Source: Pseudomonas sp. GM79 (lineage in GTDB: Bacteria; Pseudomonadota; Gammaproteobacteria; Pseudomonadales; Pseudomonadaceae). Taken from it: a stretch of DNA of 64,000 nucleotides. Shown in pieces: positions 34,207-43,031 of the stretch. The stretch is taken from the NCBI RefSeq assembly GCF_000282495.1, contig NZ_AKJE01000112.1:1-64000 (forward strand), in the 5' to 3' direction. The notes beneath the pieces were generated by a model, which was given only the letters and a program-made list of their open reading frames with translations, did no database searches and was not told where the DNA came from. Position numbers and translations under genes: made by a program. Numbering within the stretch: position 1 is the stretch's first letter; the number at the start of each line of letters is the position of its first letter.

Positions 34207-36429
34207 TTAACGAACCGCCAGAATCGGGCTGCCCAAACGCTCAAGCAAGGTGGCCTGGGCACTGCGCGGGTTCTGGTTGCCGGTCGGCGTGTTGCGGATG
34301 TAGCGACCGTCCGCCTGCAGGCTCCAGCTGTGGGTGTTATCGGTCAGATAAAGCTCCAGCTCTTTCTTGACCCGCAAAATCAGCTTCTTGCCCTCGACCG
34401 GGAAGCAAGTCTCGACGCGCTTGTCGAGGTTGCGCTCCATCCAGTCGGCGCTGGACAGGAACATCTGCTCTTCGCCACCGTTGAGGAAGTAGAAAACCCG
34501 GGTGTGTTCCAGGAAACGACCGATGATCGAGCGCACATGGATGTTGTGGGAGACCCCGGCAATGCCCGGTCGCAGGCAGCACATGCCACGCACCACCAGA
34601 TCGATACGCACCCCGGACTGACTGGCCTTGTACAACGCGCGGATGACCTTCGGGTCGGTCAGCGAGTTGAACTTGGCGATGATGTGCGCCGGTTTGCCGT
34701 CGAGGGCGAACTGCGTCTCCCGGGCAATCATGTCGAGCATGCCCTTCTTCAACGTGAACGGTGCGTGCAGCAGTTTCTTCATGCGCAGGGTCTTGCCCAT
34801 ACCGATCAACTGGCTGAACAGTTTGCCGACGTCTTCGCACAAGGCGTCGTCGGAGGTCAGCAGGCTGTAGTCGGTGTACAGACGGGCGTTGGCCGCGTGG
34901 TAGTTGCCGGTCCCCAAGTGGGCGTAACGGACAATTTCGCCCGCCTCGCGGCGTAAAATCAGCATCATCTTGGCGTGGGTCTTGAAACCGACCACGCCGT
35001 AAATCACCACCGCACCGGCCGCTTGCAGACGGCTGGCCAGTTGCAGGTTGGACTCTTCATCGAACCGCGCGCGCAATTCGATCACTGCCGTCACTTCCTT
35101 GCCGTTACGCGCAGCGTCTACCAGCGCATCGACGATCTCGGAGTTGGCGCCGCTTCGATACAACGTCTGGCGAACCGCCAACACATGCGGGTCTTTCGCT
35201 GCCTGACGCAGCAAGTCGACCACCGGGGTGAACGACTCGAACGGGTGCAGCAACAGAATGTCCTGCTTGCTGATCACGCTGAAAATGTTCTCGCTGTTTT
35301 GCAGCAGTTTCGGGATCTGCGGGGTGAACGGGTTGTATTGCAGCTCCGGATGACTGTCCAGGCCAGTGATGCTGAACAGCCGGGTCAGGTTGACCGGGCC
35401 GTTGACCTGATACAACTCGGTCTCATGCAGGTTGAACTGCTTGAGCAAGTAGTCGGACAAGTGTTTCGGGCAGGTATCGGCAACTTCCAGCCGCACCGCG
35501 TCACCGTAGCGACGGGAGAACAACTCGCCGCGCAGGGCGCGGGCCAGGTCTTCGACATCTTCGGTGTCGACCGCGAGGTCGGCGTTTCGGGTCAGGCGGA
35601 ACTGGTAGCAGCCCTTGACCTTCATGCCCTGGAACAGGTCATCGGCGTGAGCGTGGATCATCGACGACAGGAACACATAGTTGTCGCCGGGACCGCCGAC
35701 TTCTTCCGGCACCTTGATGATCCGCGGCAGCAGACGCGGTGCCGGGATAATCGCCAGACCGGAGTCGCGACCGAAGGCGTCGATGCCTTCGAGTTCGACG
35801 ATGAAGTTCAGGCTCTTGTTCACCAGCAACGGAAACGGGTGCGTCGGGTCGAGGCCGATCGGGGTGATAATCGGGGCGATCTCGTCGCGGAAGTAACGAC
35901 GAACCCAGGTCTTGAGCTTGGTGGTCCAGTAACGGCGACGGATGAAGCGGACCTGATGTTTTTCCAGTTCCGGCAACAGAATGTCATTGAGGATCGCGTA
36001 TTGGCGATCGACGTGGCCATGCACCAGTTCACTGATGCGAGCCAGGGCCTGGTGCGGTTGCAGGCCATCGGCGCCAGCCTGTTCGCGAGCGAAGGTGATC
36101 TGCTTCTTCAGGCCGGCGACACGAATCTCGAAGAACTCGTCCAGGTTGCTGGAGAAAATCAGCAGAAACTTCAACCGCTCCAGCAATGGGTAGGACTCAT
36201 CCAGCGCCTGTTCCAGCACGCGGATATTGAACTGCAGTTGCGAGAGCTCACGATGGATGTACAGGCTGCTGTCATCCAGGCCGGGAATGGCAATCGCTGG
36301 CGCCGCAACAACGGGCTCGGCCACCACCGCGGGAGGAGCAGGCTCCAGCTCCGGCGGGGTTTCGGCGATTGGCTCCACCACAGGTTGAGCGTCTTTTACG
36401 GCAACTTCAGTGAGTCCTTCGGTATTCAT
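34207..36429 (-). CDS. ppk: Polyphosphate kinase 1
   Basis: A 740-residue PPK1 that polymerises the gamma-phosphate of ATP into polyphosphate. The N domain begins at YIHRELSQLQFNIRVLEQAL (about residue 53). The autophosphorylated histidine is in the phospholipase-D-like motif YAHLGTGNYHAANARLYTDY, and the second His motif is in GMCCLRPGIAGVSHNIHV. The first 50 residues are a proline/alanine/glutamate-rich extension not needed for the fold. It lies 18 bases downstream of hemB and probably shares its transcript. Confidence 0.96.
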   Translation of the reverse strand: MNTEGLTEVAVKDAQPVVEPIAETPPELEPAPPAVVAEPVVAAPAIAIPGLDDSSLYIHRELSQLQFNIRVLEQALDESYPLLERLKFLLIFSSNLDEFFEIRVAGLKKQITFAREQAGADGLQPHQALARISELVHGHVDRQYAILNDILLPELEKHQVRFIRRRYWTTKLKTWVRRYFRDEIAPIITPIGLDPTHPFPLLVNKSLNFIVELEGIDAFGRDSGLAIIPAPRLLPRIIKVPEEVGGPGDNYVFLSSMIHAHADDLFQGMKVKGCYQFRLTRNADLAVDTEDVEDLARALRGELFSRRYGDAVRLEVADTCPKHLSDYLLKQFNLHETELYQVNGPVNLTRLFSITGLDSHPELQYNPFTPQIPKLLQNSENIFSVISKQDILLLHPFESFTPVVDLLRQAAKDPHVLAVRQTLYRSGANSEIVDALVDAARNGKEVTAVIELRARFDEESNLQLASRLQAAGAVVIYGVVGFKTHAKMMLILRREAGEIVRYAHLGTGNYHAANARLYTDYSLLTSDDALCEDVGKLFSQLIGMGKTLRMKKLLHAPFTLKKGMLDMIARETQFALDGKPAHIIAKFNSLTDPKVIRALYKASQSGVRIDLVVRGMCCLRPGIAGVSHNIHVRSIIGRFLEHTRVFYFLNGGEEQMFLSSADWMERNLDKRVETCFPVEGKKLILRVKKELELYLTDNTHSWSLQADGRYIRNTPTGNQNPRSAQATLLERLGSPILAVR

Positions 36430-36447
36430 CGAATGTTCCTGGGAGGG

Positions 36448-37461
36448 CTATTTTTGCTCTCGTAACAATTGAGCAGCACGGACGGCAAAGTAAGTCAGGA
36501 TGCCATCAGCGCCTGCACGTTTAAAAGCGGTCAGGGATTCAAGGATAACCCCTTCGCTCAACCAGCCATTCTGGATCGCTGCCATGTGCATGGCGTATTC
36601 ACCGCTGACCTGATAGACAAAGGTCGGCACTTTAAATTCTTCTTTGACCCGATAAAGGATATCCAGATACGGCATGCCTGGCTTGACCATGACCATGTCC
36701 GCGCCTTCTGACAAGTCCGCCGCCACTTCGTGCAGGGCTTCGTTGCTGTTGGCCGGGTCCATCTGATAGGAGGCCTTGTTGGCCTTGCCCAGGTTCAGCG
36801 CCGAACCCACCGCATCGCGGAACGGGCCGTAATAGGCGCTGGCGTATTTGGCCGAGTAAGCCATGATCCGCACGTTGACGTGATCGGCCAGCTCCAGCGC
36901 TTCGCGGATCGCCTGAATGCGACCGTCCATCATGTCCGAAGGCGCCACCACCTGAGCGCCGGCTTCGGCGTGGGACAGGGCCTGTTTAACCAGTGCGTCG
37001 ACGGTAATGTCGTTCTGCACGTAGCCTTCTTCATCGAGAATGCCGTCCTGGCCGTGGGTGGTAAACGGGTCCAGGGCGACGTCGGTGATAACACCCAGCT
37101 CCGGGAACCGGTCACGCAGGGCTCGGGTGGCGCGCTGGGCGATGCCGTCGGGATTCCAGGCTTCAGCGGCGTCCAGGGATTTGAGCTCCGGCGGCGTCAC
37201 CGGGAACAATGCCAGGGCCGGAATCCCCAACTCAACCCACTTGGCCGCTTCTTCCAGCAACAGGTCGATGGTCAGACGCTCGACGCCCGGCATCGACGCC
37301 ACCGCTTCGCGACGGTTTTCACCGTCCAGCACGAACACCGGCAGGATCAGGTCATCGACGGTCAGTACGTTTTCACGGACCAGTCGACGCGAGAAATCAT
37401 CACGACGGTTGCGACGCAGGCGGGTTGCAGGAAACAAACGATTGGCGGGGGTAAAGCTCAC
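36448..37461 (-). CDS. hemB: Delta-aminolevulinic acid dehydratase (porphobilinogen synthase)
   Basis: A 337-residue enzyme that condenses two 5-aminolevulinates to porphobilinogen. The Schiff-base lysines are in MAYSAKYASAYYGPFRD and MVMVKPGMPYLD. It has the Mg-dependent class's DPFTTHGQDG instead of a triple-cysteine zinc site. I chose the GTG at 37461 (VSFTPANRLFPATRLRRNRR) with a GGAG site upstream because it gives the pseudomonad length. With hemC and hemD 20 kb away, three consecutive tetrapyrrole steps are in the window. Confidence 0.96.
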   Translation of the reverse strand: MSFTPANRLFPATRLRRNRRDDFSRRLVRENVLTVDDLILPVFVLDGENRREAVASMPGVERLTIDLLLEEAAKWVELGIPALALFPVTPPELKSLDAAEAWNPDGIAQRATRALRDRFPELGVITDVALDPFTTHGQDGILDEEGYVQNDITVDALVKQALSHAEAGAQVVAPSDMMDGRIQAIREALELADHVNVRIMAYSAKYASAYYGPFRDAVGSALNLGKANKASYQMDPANSNEALHEVAADLSEGADMVMVKPGMPYLDILYRVKEEFKVPTFVYQVSGEYAMHMAAIQNGWLSEGVILESLTAFKRAGADGILTYFAVRAAQLLREQK

Positions 37462-37587
37462 GGCAGACTCCTGAGCCCGCGCTGGCGGGCGAGCGTGACA
37501 GTTATAAGCGGCCATTATGACGAACGGATGACAGTTGTGCTTCAGGAAGCCGCATTCCATTGTCCTTGTAGGAAATGTTCACGTCGA

Positions 37588-37617
37588 GACACATTTTGAC
37601 ACTTTCCTGAATGTGTC
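37588..37617. promoter_or_regulatory. Inverted repeat in the hemB-dedA intergenic region
   Basis: GACACATT at 37588-37595 and AATGTGTC at 37610-37617 are perfect 8-base inverted arms 14 bases apart. A TTGACA hexamer at 37596-37601 lies inside the spacer. An operator over a dedA or hemB promoter is possible, though I could not place a matching -10. Confidence 0.35.
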
Positions 37618-37659
37618 CGAGGGGTTAGGCTGCGCGTTCATTTCGCCAGCACCCAGACA

Positions 37660-38292
37660 ATGCTCCAACAATTTCTTCAGGAATTCGGCTACTTCGCCCT
37701 CTTTCTCGGCACATTCTTCGAAGGCGAAACCATCCTGGTGCTCGCGGGCTTCCTTGCGTTCCGTGGATACATGGACATCAAGGTAGTGATGCTCGTGGCA
37801 TTCCTCGGCAGTTATGCCGGCGATCAGCTGTGGTATTTCCTGGGACGCAAGCACGGGCGCAAACTGCTGGCGCGCAAACCGCGCTGGCAACTGATGGGCG
37901 ATCGGGCGCTGGAACATATCCGCAAGCACCCGGACATCTGGGTGCTGAGCTTCCGCTTTGTCTATGGACTGCGCACCGTGATGCCAGTGGCGATCGGTCT
38001 GTCGGGCTATCCACCGGGACGTTACCTGCTGCTCAACGGGATTGGCGCAGCCATCTGGGCCGCCGCGCTGGCTTCCGCCGCCTATCATTTCGGCGCAGTG
38101 CTCGAAGGCATGCTGGGCAGCGTCAAGAAGTATGAGCTGTGGGTGCTGGGCGCCCTGCTGGTACTGGGCTTTTGCCTGTGGCTGCGGCGGCGCTTCAAGA
38201 ATGCCCGTCTGGCGAAGAAGATCTACGCCGACGAGCAAGCGTTGAAAGCTGAACAGGCCAAGTCCAGCGAACCTACGACGCCCATCGAGTGA
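37660..38292 (+). CDS. DedA-family membrane protein
   Basis: A 210-residue inner-membrane protein of the DedA/VTT family, now linked to undecaprenyl-phosphate and phospholipid translocation and to proton-motive-force maintenance. Family motifs are FFEGETILVLAGFLA near residue 19, the re-entrant loop GSYAGDQLWYFLGRKHGR and FRFVYGLRTVMPVAIGLSGY, which carries the essential arginines. A basic C-terminal tail follows the last helix. Its 3' end overlaps the convergent desaturase-family gene by 20 bases. Confidence 0.92.
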   Translation: MLQQFLQEFGYFALFLGTFFEGETILVLAGFLAFRGYMDIKVVMLVAFLGSYAGDQLWYFLGRKHGRKLLARKPRWQLMGDRALEHIRKHPDIWVLSFRFVYGLRTVMPVAIGLSGYPPGRYLLLNGIGAAIWAAALASAAYHFGAVLEGMLGSVKKYELWVLGALLVLGFCLWLRRRFKNARLAKKIYADEQALKAEQAKSSEPTTPIE

Positions 38293-39520
38293 AGCGGTTT
38301 CTACAACAGTAGAGACCGATGCCGCTGAGCAGGCTGTAACTGAGCAGCCCCACCCAGCCCACCGCATTGCCCATTACACTGTCCGGCCATAACCCGACCA
38401 TTGGCGCCAGCCACACCAGCGGCAGGTTCGACGCCAGCCGCAACAGCTCCAGCTTCAACGCCTGCGGGCGATTCTCCAGGGCCACGCCCAACACAAACAG
38501 CCCCAGTGCCACGGCGCCCCAGCCCAACACCAGGGCCGAAGTCGGCAGGCTCTGCTCCAGGTTCATCAGGTAACTGCCCAAGGCGATGTAGACGCAGAAC
38601 TGCAGCGCCACATACCACTGCTGGCGTCCATCCAGCGGTACCTCGAATTTGCGGAACTGGCTCAGGTCCGGTTTGTTCATCGGGTACTTGGCCGCCACAT
38701 CCGCTGGTCGCCAACCGGTGCGCATGAACCAGATCCGCAGCTTGTCCCACCAGCGTTCGGCGCGCCGTGCGTCATCCCATAGCTGCGCATAGAACTGCAC
38801 GTTCGCCCACAACGGATTCCAGCTCGCCAGCGGTGTGGTCACGCCGAAAATCACCGGCTCGTTGTCGTCCTCTTCCTGGAACGAGCCAAATAGACGGTCC
38901 CAAATAATGAACACCCCGCCGTAGTTGCGATCCATGTAAAGAGCGTTCTGTGCATGGTGAGCCCGATGATTGGACGGCGTGACGAAGAACCATTCGAACC
39001 AGCCGAGCTTGGGAATGTGCCGGGTATGCACCCAGAATTGGTACAGCAGATTCAGCGCCGCAACGCTGACGAACACCACGAGTGGAACGCCGAGCACGGC
39101 CATGGGCAGGTAGAAAATCCAGCTCAACAGAAACCCGGTGCTGGTCTGGCGCAAGGCGGTGGAGAGGTTGTAGTCCTCGCTCTGGTGATGCACCGAGTGG
39201 GCAGCCCAGAGGATGTTGCGTTCGTGACCCATGCGGTGCAGCCAGTAATAGCAGAAGTCGTAGAAGACGAAGGCAAACACCCAGACCCAGACGCTGTCGG
39301 CCGACAGCTCAATCACGGCCAGGTGCTTCAGGGCGAAGGCATAAGTCACCAGGCCGACGCCTTTGGTCAACAGGCCCGTGGTAGTCGACAGCACGCCGGT
39401 GCTGAGGCTGTTGATCGCGTCTGCCACGCGGTAATTGCTCACCCCGCGCCAACGGTCGGCCAGCAACTCGACCGCAATCAGCACAAAGAAAAACGGCACC
39501 GCATACAGAATAAAGTCCAT
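38273..39520 (-). CDS. Sterol desaturase/fatty-acid hydroxylase family protein
   Basis: A 415-residue membrane di-iron protein. The histidine clusters needed for the iron pair are visible: WLHRMGH, HSVHHQSEDY and SNHRAHHAQN, with HTRH between. Six or more hydrophobic helices surround them, and about 150 extra C-terminal residues hold three more spans, a layout like alkylglycerol monooxygenase. Members hydroxylate or desaturate lipids; the substrate is unknown and no sterol pathway is nearby. The first residues MDFILYAVPFFFVLIAVELL are a membrane helix. Confidence 0.88.
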   Translation of the reverse strand: MDFILYAVPFFFVLIAVELLADRWRGVSNYRVADAINSLSTGVLSTTTGLLTKGVGLVTYAFALKHLAVIELSADSVWVWVFAFVFYDFCYYWLHRMGHERNILWAAHSVHHQSEDYNLSTALRQTSTGFLLSWIFYLPMAVLGVPLVVFVSVAALNLLYQFWVHTRHIPKLGWFEWFFVTPSNHRAHHAQNALYMDRNYGGVFIIWDRLFGSFQEEDDNEPVIFGVTTPLASWNPLWANVQFYAQLWDDARRAERWWDKLRIWFMRTGWRPADVAAKYPMNKPDLSQFRKFEVPLDGRQQWYVALQFCVYIALGSYLMNLEQSLPTSALVLGWGAVALGLFVLGVALENRPQALKLELLRLASNLPLVWLAPMVGLWPDSVMGNAVGWVGLLSYSLLSGIGLYCCRNRFTRWAS

Positions 39521-39634
39521 GACGCGCCCTGATCAGAATCGTTCCGCAGAGATTAGGTGTAGCCGCGTGTTAACCCTATGGCAACGAATGACAAATTAGT
39601 GGACATTTAACGCCATGAATCTGGAGAAAAGCCC

Positions 39635-40303
39635 ATGAGCAAAAAAATTGCAGTGATCCTTTCCGGCTGCGGCGTGTACGACGGCGCCGAGATCCACGAA
39701 AGCGTGATCACCCTGCTGCGGCTGGACCAGCGCGGCGCCCAGGTGCAGTGTTTCGCACCCGATATCGCGCAGTTGCATGTCATCAACCACGTTACCGGCG
39801 AAGAAATGCCCGAGTCGCGCAATGTGCTGGTGGAATCGGCACGGATCGCCCGGGGCAACATCAAGGATATCCGTGAAGCCAGCGTCGAAGACTTCGATGC
39901 GCTGATCGTTCCTGGCGGATTCGGGTCGGCCAAAAATCTGTCGAACTTTGCCGTCGAAGGTGCCGGATGCAGCGTTCAGCCTGACGTCCTGGCGTTGACC
40001 GAAGCGTTCGCCGAGGCCGGCAAACCGGTAGGGCTGATCTGCATCTCGCCGGCCCTGGCGGCCAAGATCTACGGCCCGGGCGTGACCTGCACCATCGGCA
40101 ACGATGCCGATACCGCCGCCGCGATGAACAAAATGGGCGCCACCCATGCCGAGTGCGCGGTGACCGACATCGTCGAAGACAAGGCGCGCAAGCTGGTGAG
40201 CACGCCGGCATACATGCTAGCGCAATCGATCAGCGAGGCTGCTTCCGGGATCAATAAACTGGTCGACCGCGTGCTCGAACTGACCCACGAAAACGACGAG
40301 TAA
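39635..40303 (+). CDS. elbB: ElbB-type glyoxalase (DJ-1/PfpI superfamily)
   Basis: A 222-residue class I glutamine-amidotransferase-like protein of the ElbB branch. It begins MSKKIAVILSGCGVYDGAEI and carries the nucleophile-elbow cysteine in PVGLICISPALA near residue 137. The DALIVPGGFGSAKNLSNFA loop follows the superfamily pattern. ElbB has glyoxalase-like activity and an older link to isoprenoid synthesis. A GGAG site precedes the ATG and a REP doublet follows the stop. Confidence 0.92.
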   Translation: MSKKIAVILSGCGVYDGAEIHESVITLLRLDQRGAQVQCFAPDIAQLHVINHVTGEEMPESRNVLVESARIARGNIKDIREASVEDFDALIVPGGFGSAKNLSNFAVEGAGCSVQPDVLALTEAFAEAGKPVGLICISPALAAKIYGPGVTCTIGNDADTAAAMNKMGATHAECAVTDIVEDKARKLVSTPAYMLAQSISEAASGINKLVDRVLELTHENDE

Positions 40304-40314
40304 CACGGTTTAAT

Positions 40315-40402
40315 TGTGGGAGCGGGCTTGCTCGCGAAGAGGTCAACATTCAACTTTGATGTCGACTGTCAAACCGCCTTCGCGAGCAAGCCCGCTCCCA
40401 CA
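40315..40402. repeat. REP doublet (inverted pair)
   Basis: TGTGGGAGCGGGCTTGCTCG at 40315 and the inverted copy ending at 40402, with 37 bases between. It lies in the gap between convergent elbB and the YaiI-family gene. Confidence 0.88.
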
Positions 40403-40418
40403 AGGTTCAATGCATGGC

Positions 40419-40874
40419 TCAAGACTTGCGCGACAACCGCGTAAGTATCCGGTCCAGCGCATTGGCGAATGCCTGCTTCTCGCGCTCGCCAAACGGCGCC
40501 GGTCCGCCGCTCATCTGGCCCTGCTCACGCAGATCGGTGAACAGATTACGCACCGCCAGTCGATCGCCCATGTTCTGCGCATCGAACTCCTTGCCCCGTG
40601 GATCCAGCGCCGCGACGCCTTTCTTCACCAACCGGTCCGCCAGCGGTACATCGCTGCAAATCACCAGTTCACCTGGCACCGCGTGTTCCACCAGGTAATC
40701 GTCGGCGGCATCCGGGCCGCTGGGTACTACGATCAACTTCACCAGCGCGAGGCCCGGTTTAATCTGCGGCTGGCCGGCCACTAGCACCACTTCGAACTGG
40801 CGCTTGAGGGCGAACTTCACCACCAGATCCTTGGCTGCCCGAGGGCAAGCGTCGGCATCGATCCACACGCGCAT
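40419..40874 (-). CDS. YaiI/YqxD-family protein (DUF188)
   Basis: A 151-residue protein with the DUF188 signature MRVWIDADACPRAAKDLV at the N-terminus and a conserved VICSDVPLADRLVKKG segment. The aspartate arrangement resembles PIN/NYN nucleases, so an RNA- or DNA-cleaving role has been proposed for the family but not shown to my knowledge. The ATG at 40874 puts the signature at residue 1, as in other members. It is flanked by repeats on both sides. Confidence 0.9.
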   Translation of the reverse strand: MRVWIDADACPRAAKDLVVKFALKRQFEVVLVAGQPQIKPGLALVKLIVVPSGPDAADDYLVEHAVPGELVICSDVPLADRLVKKGVAALDPRGKEFDAQNMGDRLAVRNLFTDLREQGQMSGGPAPFGEREKQAFANALDRILTRLSRKS

Positions 40875-40895
40875 AGTGTTTCCTCTATTGAAAAG

Positions 40896-40962
40896 CATCG
40901 CGGGCAAGCCCGCTCCCACAAGGTTAGCGCTGAACCTGTGGGAGCGGGCTTGCCCGCGATTA
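40896..40962. repeat. REP doublet, CCCGCG variant
   Basis: ATCGCGGGCAAGCCCGCTCC (40898) and TGTGGGAGCGGGCTTGCCCG (40937) in inverted order. This variant reads GGGCTTGCCCGCGA instead of GGGCTTGCTCGCGA; a related doublet is at 62341-62449. Confidence 0.85.
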
Positions 40963-40979
40963 TGAGCGTAGCGAATGCT

Positions 40980-42878
40980 TCAGGAAACCGACACCCGCCG
41001 CTTCTCGGCCATCCGGCTACGGCTATACAACACAATGATCGCAATGATCGCCACAGCCTGAGCACTCAGGGAATACGCATCAGCGTGGATCCCCAGCCAG
41101 TCGAAGTCAAAGAACGGCACCGGCCGCGTGCCGAAGATCCCGGCTTCCTGCAACGCCTTCACGCCATGGCCGGCAAACACCACCGACAATGCGCACAACA
41201 AACCGGCATTGATGCCGAAGAACAACGCCAGCGGCAGTTTCGCCGAGCCACGCAGAATCACCCAGGCCAGACCAATCAGCATTACCAGCGCTGTCGCTCC
41301 GCCCGCCATTACGGCGTTGTGTCCTGCTGGCCCGGCCTGCAACCACAGGGTTTCGTAAAACAGGATCACTTCGAACAGCTCGCGATAAACCGAGAAGAAC
41401 GCCAGAATCGCAAAGCCGAAACGCCCGCCACCACTCACCAGGCTGCTCTTGATGTAATCCTGCCATGCCGCTGCGTGGCGACGGTCGTGCATCCACACGC
41501 CGAGCCAGAGCACCATGACACTGGCAAACAACGCCGTCGCGCCTTCCAGCAGTTCACGCTGGGCGCCGCTGACGTCGATCACATAAGCCGCAACCGCCCA
41601 GGTCGCCAGCCCGGCCAGCAGTGCCAGGCCCCAACCGATGTTGACGCTGCGTACCGCCGATTGCTGACCGGTATTGCGCAGGAATGCGAGGATCGCCGCG
41701 AGCACCAGAATCGCTTCCAGACCTTCACGCAGCAGAATCAACAGACCGGAAATGTAGCTCAGCGACCAGCTCAAGCCATCACTGCCCAGCAGGCCAGCGG
41801 ACTGTTTCAACTTGGCTTTGGCCGCATCCAGGCGCTGCTCGGCCTGGGCCACCGGCAAGCCGTCCTGCAACGACTGACGGTACGCCATCAGGGATTTTTC
41901 GGTGTCTTTGCGCACGTTGGCGTCGACGTTGTCCAGCGAGCTTTCGACCAGCTCGAAGCCTTCCAGGTACGCCGCTACCGACAAGTCATAAGCCTGATCG
42001 TGATCGCCGGCGCGGTAGGCTGCGATGCTCTTGTCCAGGGTGGCCGCCGTGTAATCAAGCAACTGCCCCGGACCACGCTTGACCTGCGGCGGTTGCGCCC
42101 GTTGTGCACGGAAGGTAGCGGCCGCTTGCGGACCTTCAGCGGCCTGCACTTCGGCTGGCGTCTGACGTGCCAGGTCGGCGATGTTGTAGGTTTTCTCGGA
42201 TTTGGCCGCAGCCGGATCGGCGCTGAAGCTGGCGATATAGGTCGCCAGGTCCCAACGTTGACGATCATCCAACTGATCGGCGAAAGCCGGCATGTCGGTG
42301 CCTTCAACGCCCATGCCCAGCGTGTTGTAGATCGCATAGAGGCTCAGACGGTCCAGTCGCACGGCATCACGCAGATTGGCCGGCGGTGGCGTCATGCCGA
42401 CACCCGCCGGACCGTCACCGGCCCCCGCATCGCCATGGCACACCGAGCATTGCTGGGTATACAGCGGCGCGCCGCGAGTCGGGTCTGGAGTGATAACCGG
42501 GGCTTGGCTGACCTCATAGGTCACCGCCAGTTTTGCCCCCAGCTGCCGCGCCTGACGGGCAACATCCGCGCCGTCCTTGCGAGCGGCGATGGCAGCGCCA
42601 AGGCTGCCGACGCCCTGCTCCAGCTCTGCGCGTTCGGGTTTGGCCGGCAAATCGGCGATCAAACCTTGTAGCACCTTGAGGAATTCCTGCTGTTCGCGGT
42701 ATTCAGACTCATCGATGACCTTGCCCGCCTCGACCGTCGCTGGGTAATCGGCGCCAATGTAATCGAGCAAATGCAGGGCCTTGGGCGCACCTTCCGCGGT
42801 TTCGGCCAGCGCATTGAAGCTGCAGAACGCGATCACCGGCAGCACGAGCCACGCCAGAAAACGAGAGGAGGCAATCAT
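40980..42878 (-). CDS. Cytochrome c-FTR1 iron permease fusion
   Basis: A 632-residue protein: a signal peptide, a periplasmic helical region, a c-type cytochrome (heme motif CSVCH with C144, C147 and H148, and a likely axial methionine in GTDMPAF near 197), then an FTR1 permease from about 370. The paired REXXE iron-path motifs are REGLE at 384-388 and RELFE at 499-503, with RELLE at 441-445 also fitting. FTR1 permeases import iron coupled to ferrous oxidation; here the fused cytochrome could take the electron directly. No EfeO or EfeB gene is adjacent. Confidence 0.9.
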   Translation of the reverse strand: MIASSRFLAWLVLPVIAFCSFNALAETAEGAPKALHLLDYIGADYPATVEAGKVIDESEYREQQEFLKVLQGLIADLPAKPERAELEQGVGSLGAAIAARKDGADVARQARQLGAKLAVTYEVSQAPVITPDPTRGAPLYTQQCSVCHGDAGAGDGPAGVGMTPPPANLRDAVRLDRLSLYAIYNTLGMGVEGTDMPAFADQLDDRQRWDLATYIASFSADPAAAKSEKTYNIADLARQTPAEVQAAEGPQAAATFRAQRAQPPQVKRGPGQLLDYTAATLDKSIAAYRAGDHDQAYDLSVAAYLEGFELVESSLDNVDANVRKDTEKSLMAYRQSLQDGLPVAQAEQRLDAAKAKLKQSAGLLGSDGLSWSLSYISGLLILLREGLEAILVLAAILAFLRNTGQQSAVRSVNIGWGLALLAGLATWAVAAYVIDVSGAQRELLEGATALFASVMVLWLGVWMHDRRHAAAWQDYIKSSLVSGGGRFGFAILAFFSVYRELFEVILFYETLWLQAGPAGHNAVMAGGATALVMLIGLAWVILRGSAKLPLALFFGINAGLLCALSVVFAGHGVKALQEAGIFGTRPVPFFDFDWLGIHADAYSLSAQAVAIIAIIVLYSRSRMAEKRRVSVS

Positions 42879-43031
42879 GAATAAATCTCAAATGGAAATA
42901 CGAAGTAACACATTGTTCACTCCCAATGAGTTTCACTCAAGCTTTGTTGGTATTTCCTGCGTAGCTGCGTATAAATTCAGCGGCCAATTGCCATCTACGC
43001 CGGTTTCGTTCAGGGAAGAATCAACGTGTCC

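Noticed and set aside
34975..36465. 496-codon frame antisense to ppk
   Set aside because: Mirror frame of polyphosphate kinase with atypical residue composition and no domain.
40938..42671. 577-codon frame antisense to the cytochrome-FTR1 gene
   Set aside because: Begins inside a REP element and is rich in Gln, His and Arg, the usual shadow composition.
43026..43031. GTG start two codons upstream for the first COG3014-type lipoprotein
   Set aside because: The spacing from AGGGAAG is acceptable, but alignment with the tandem paralogue puts the start at the ATG at 43032.
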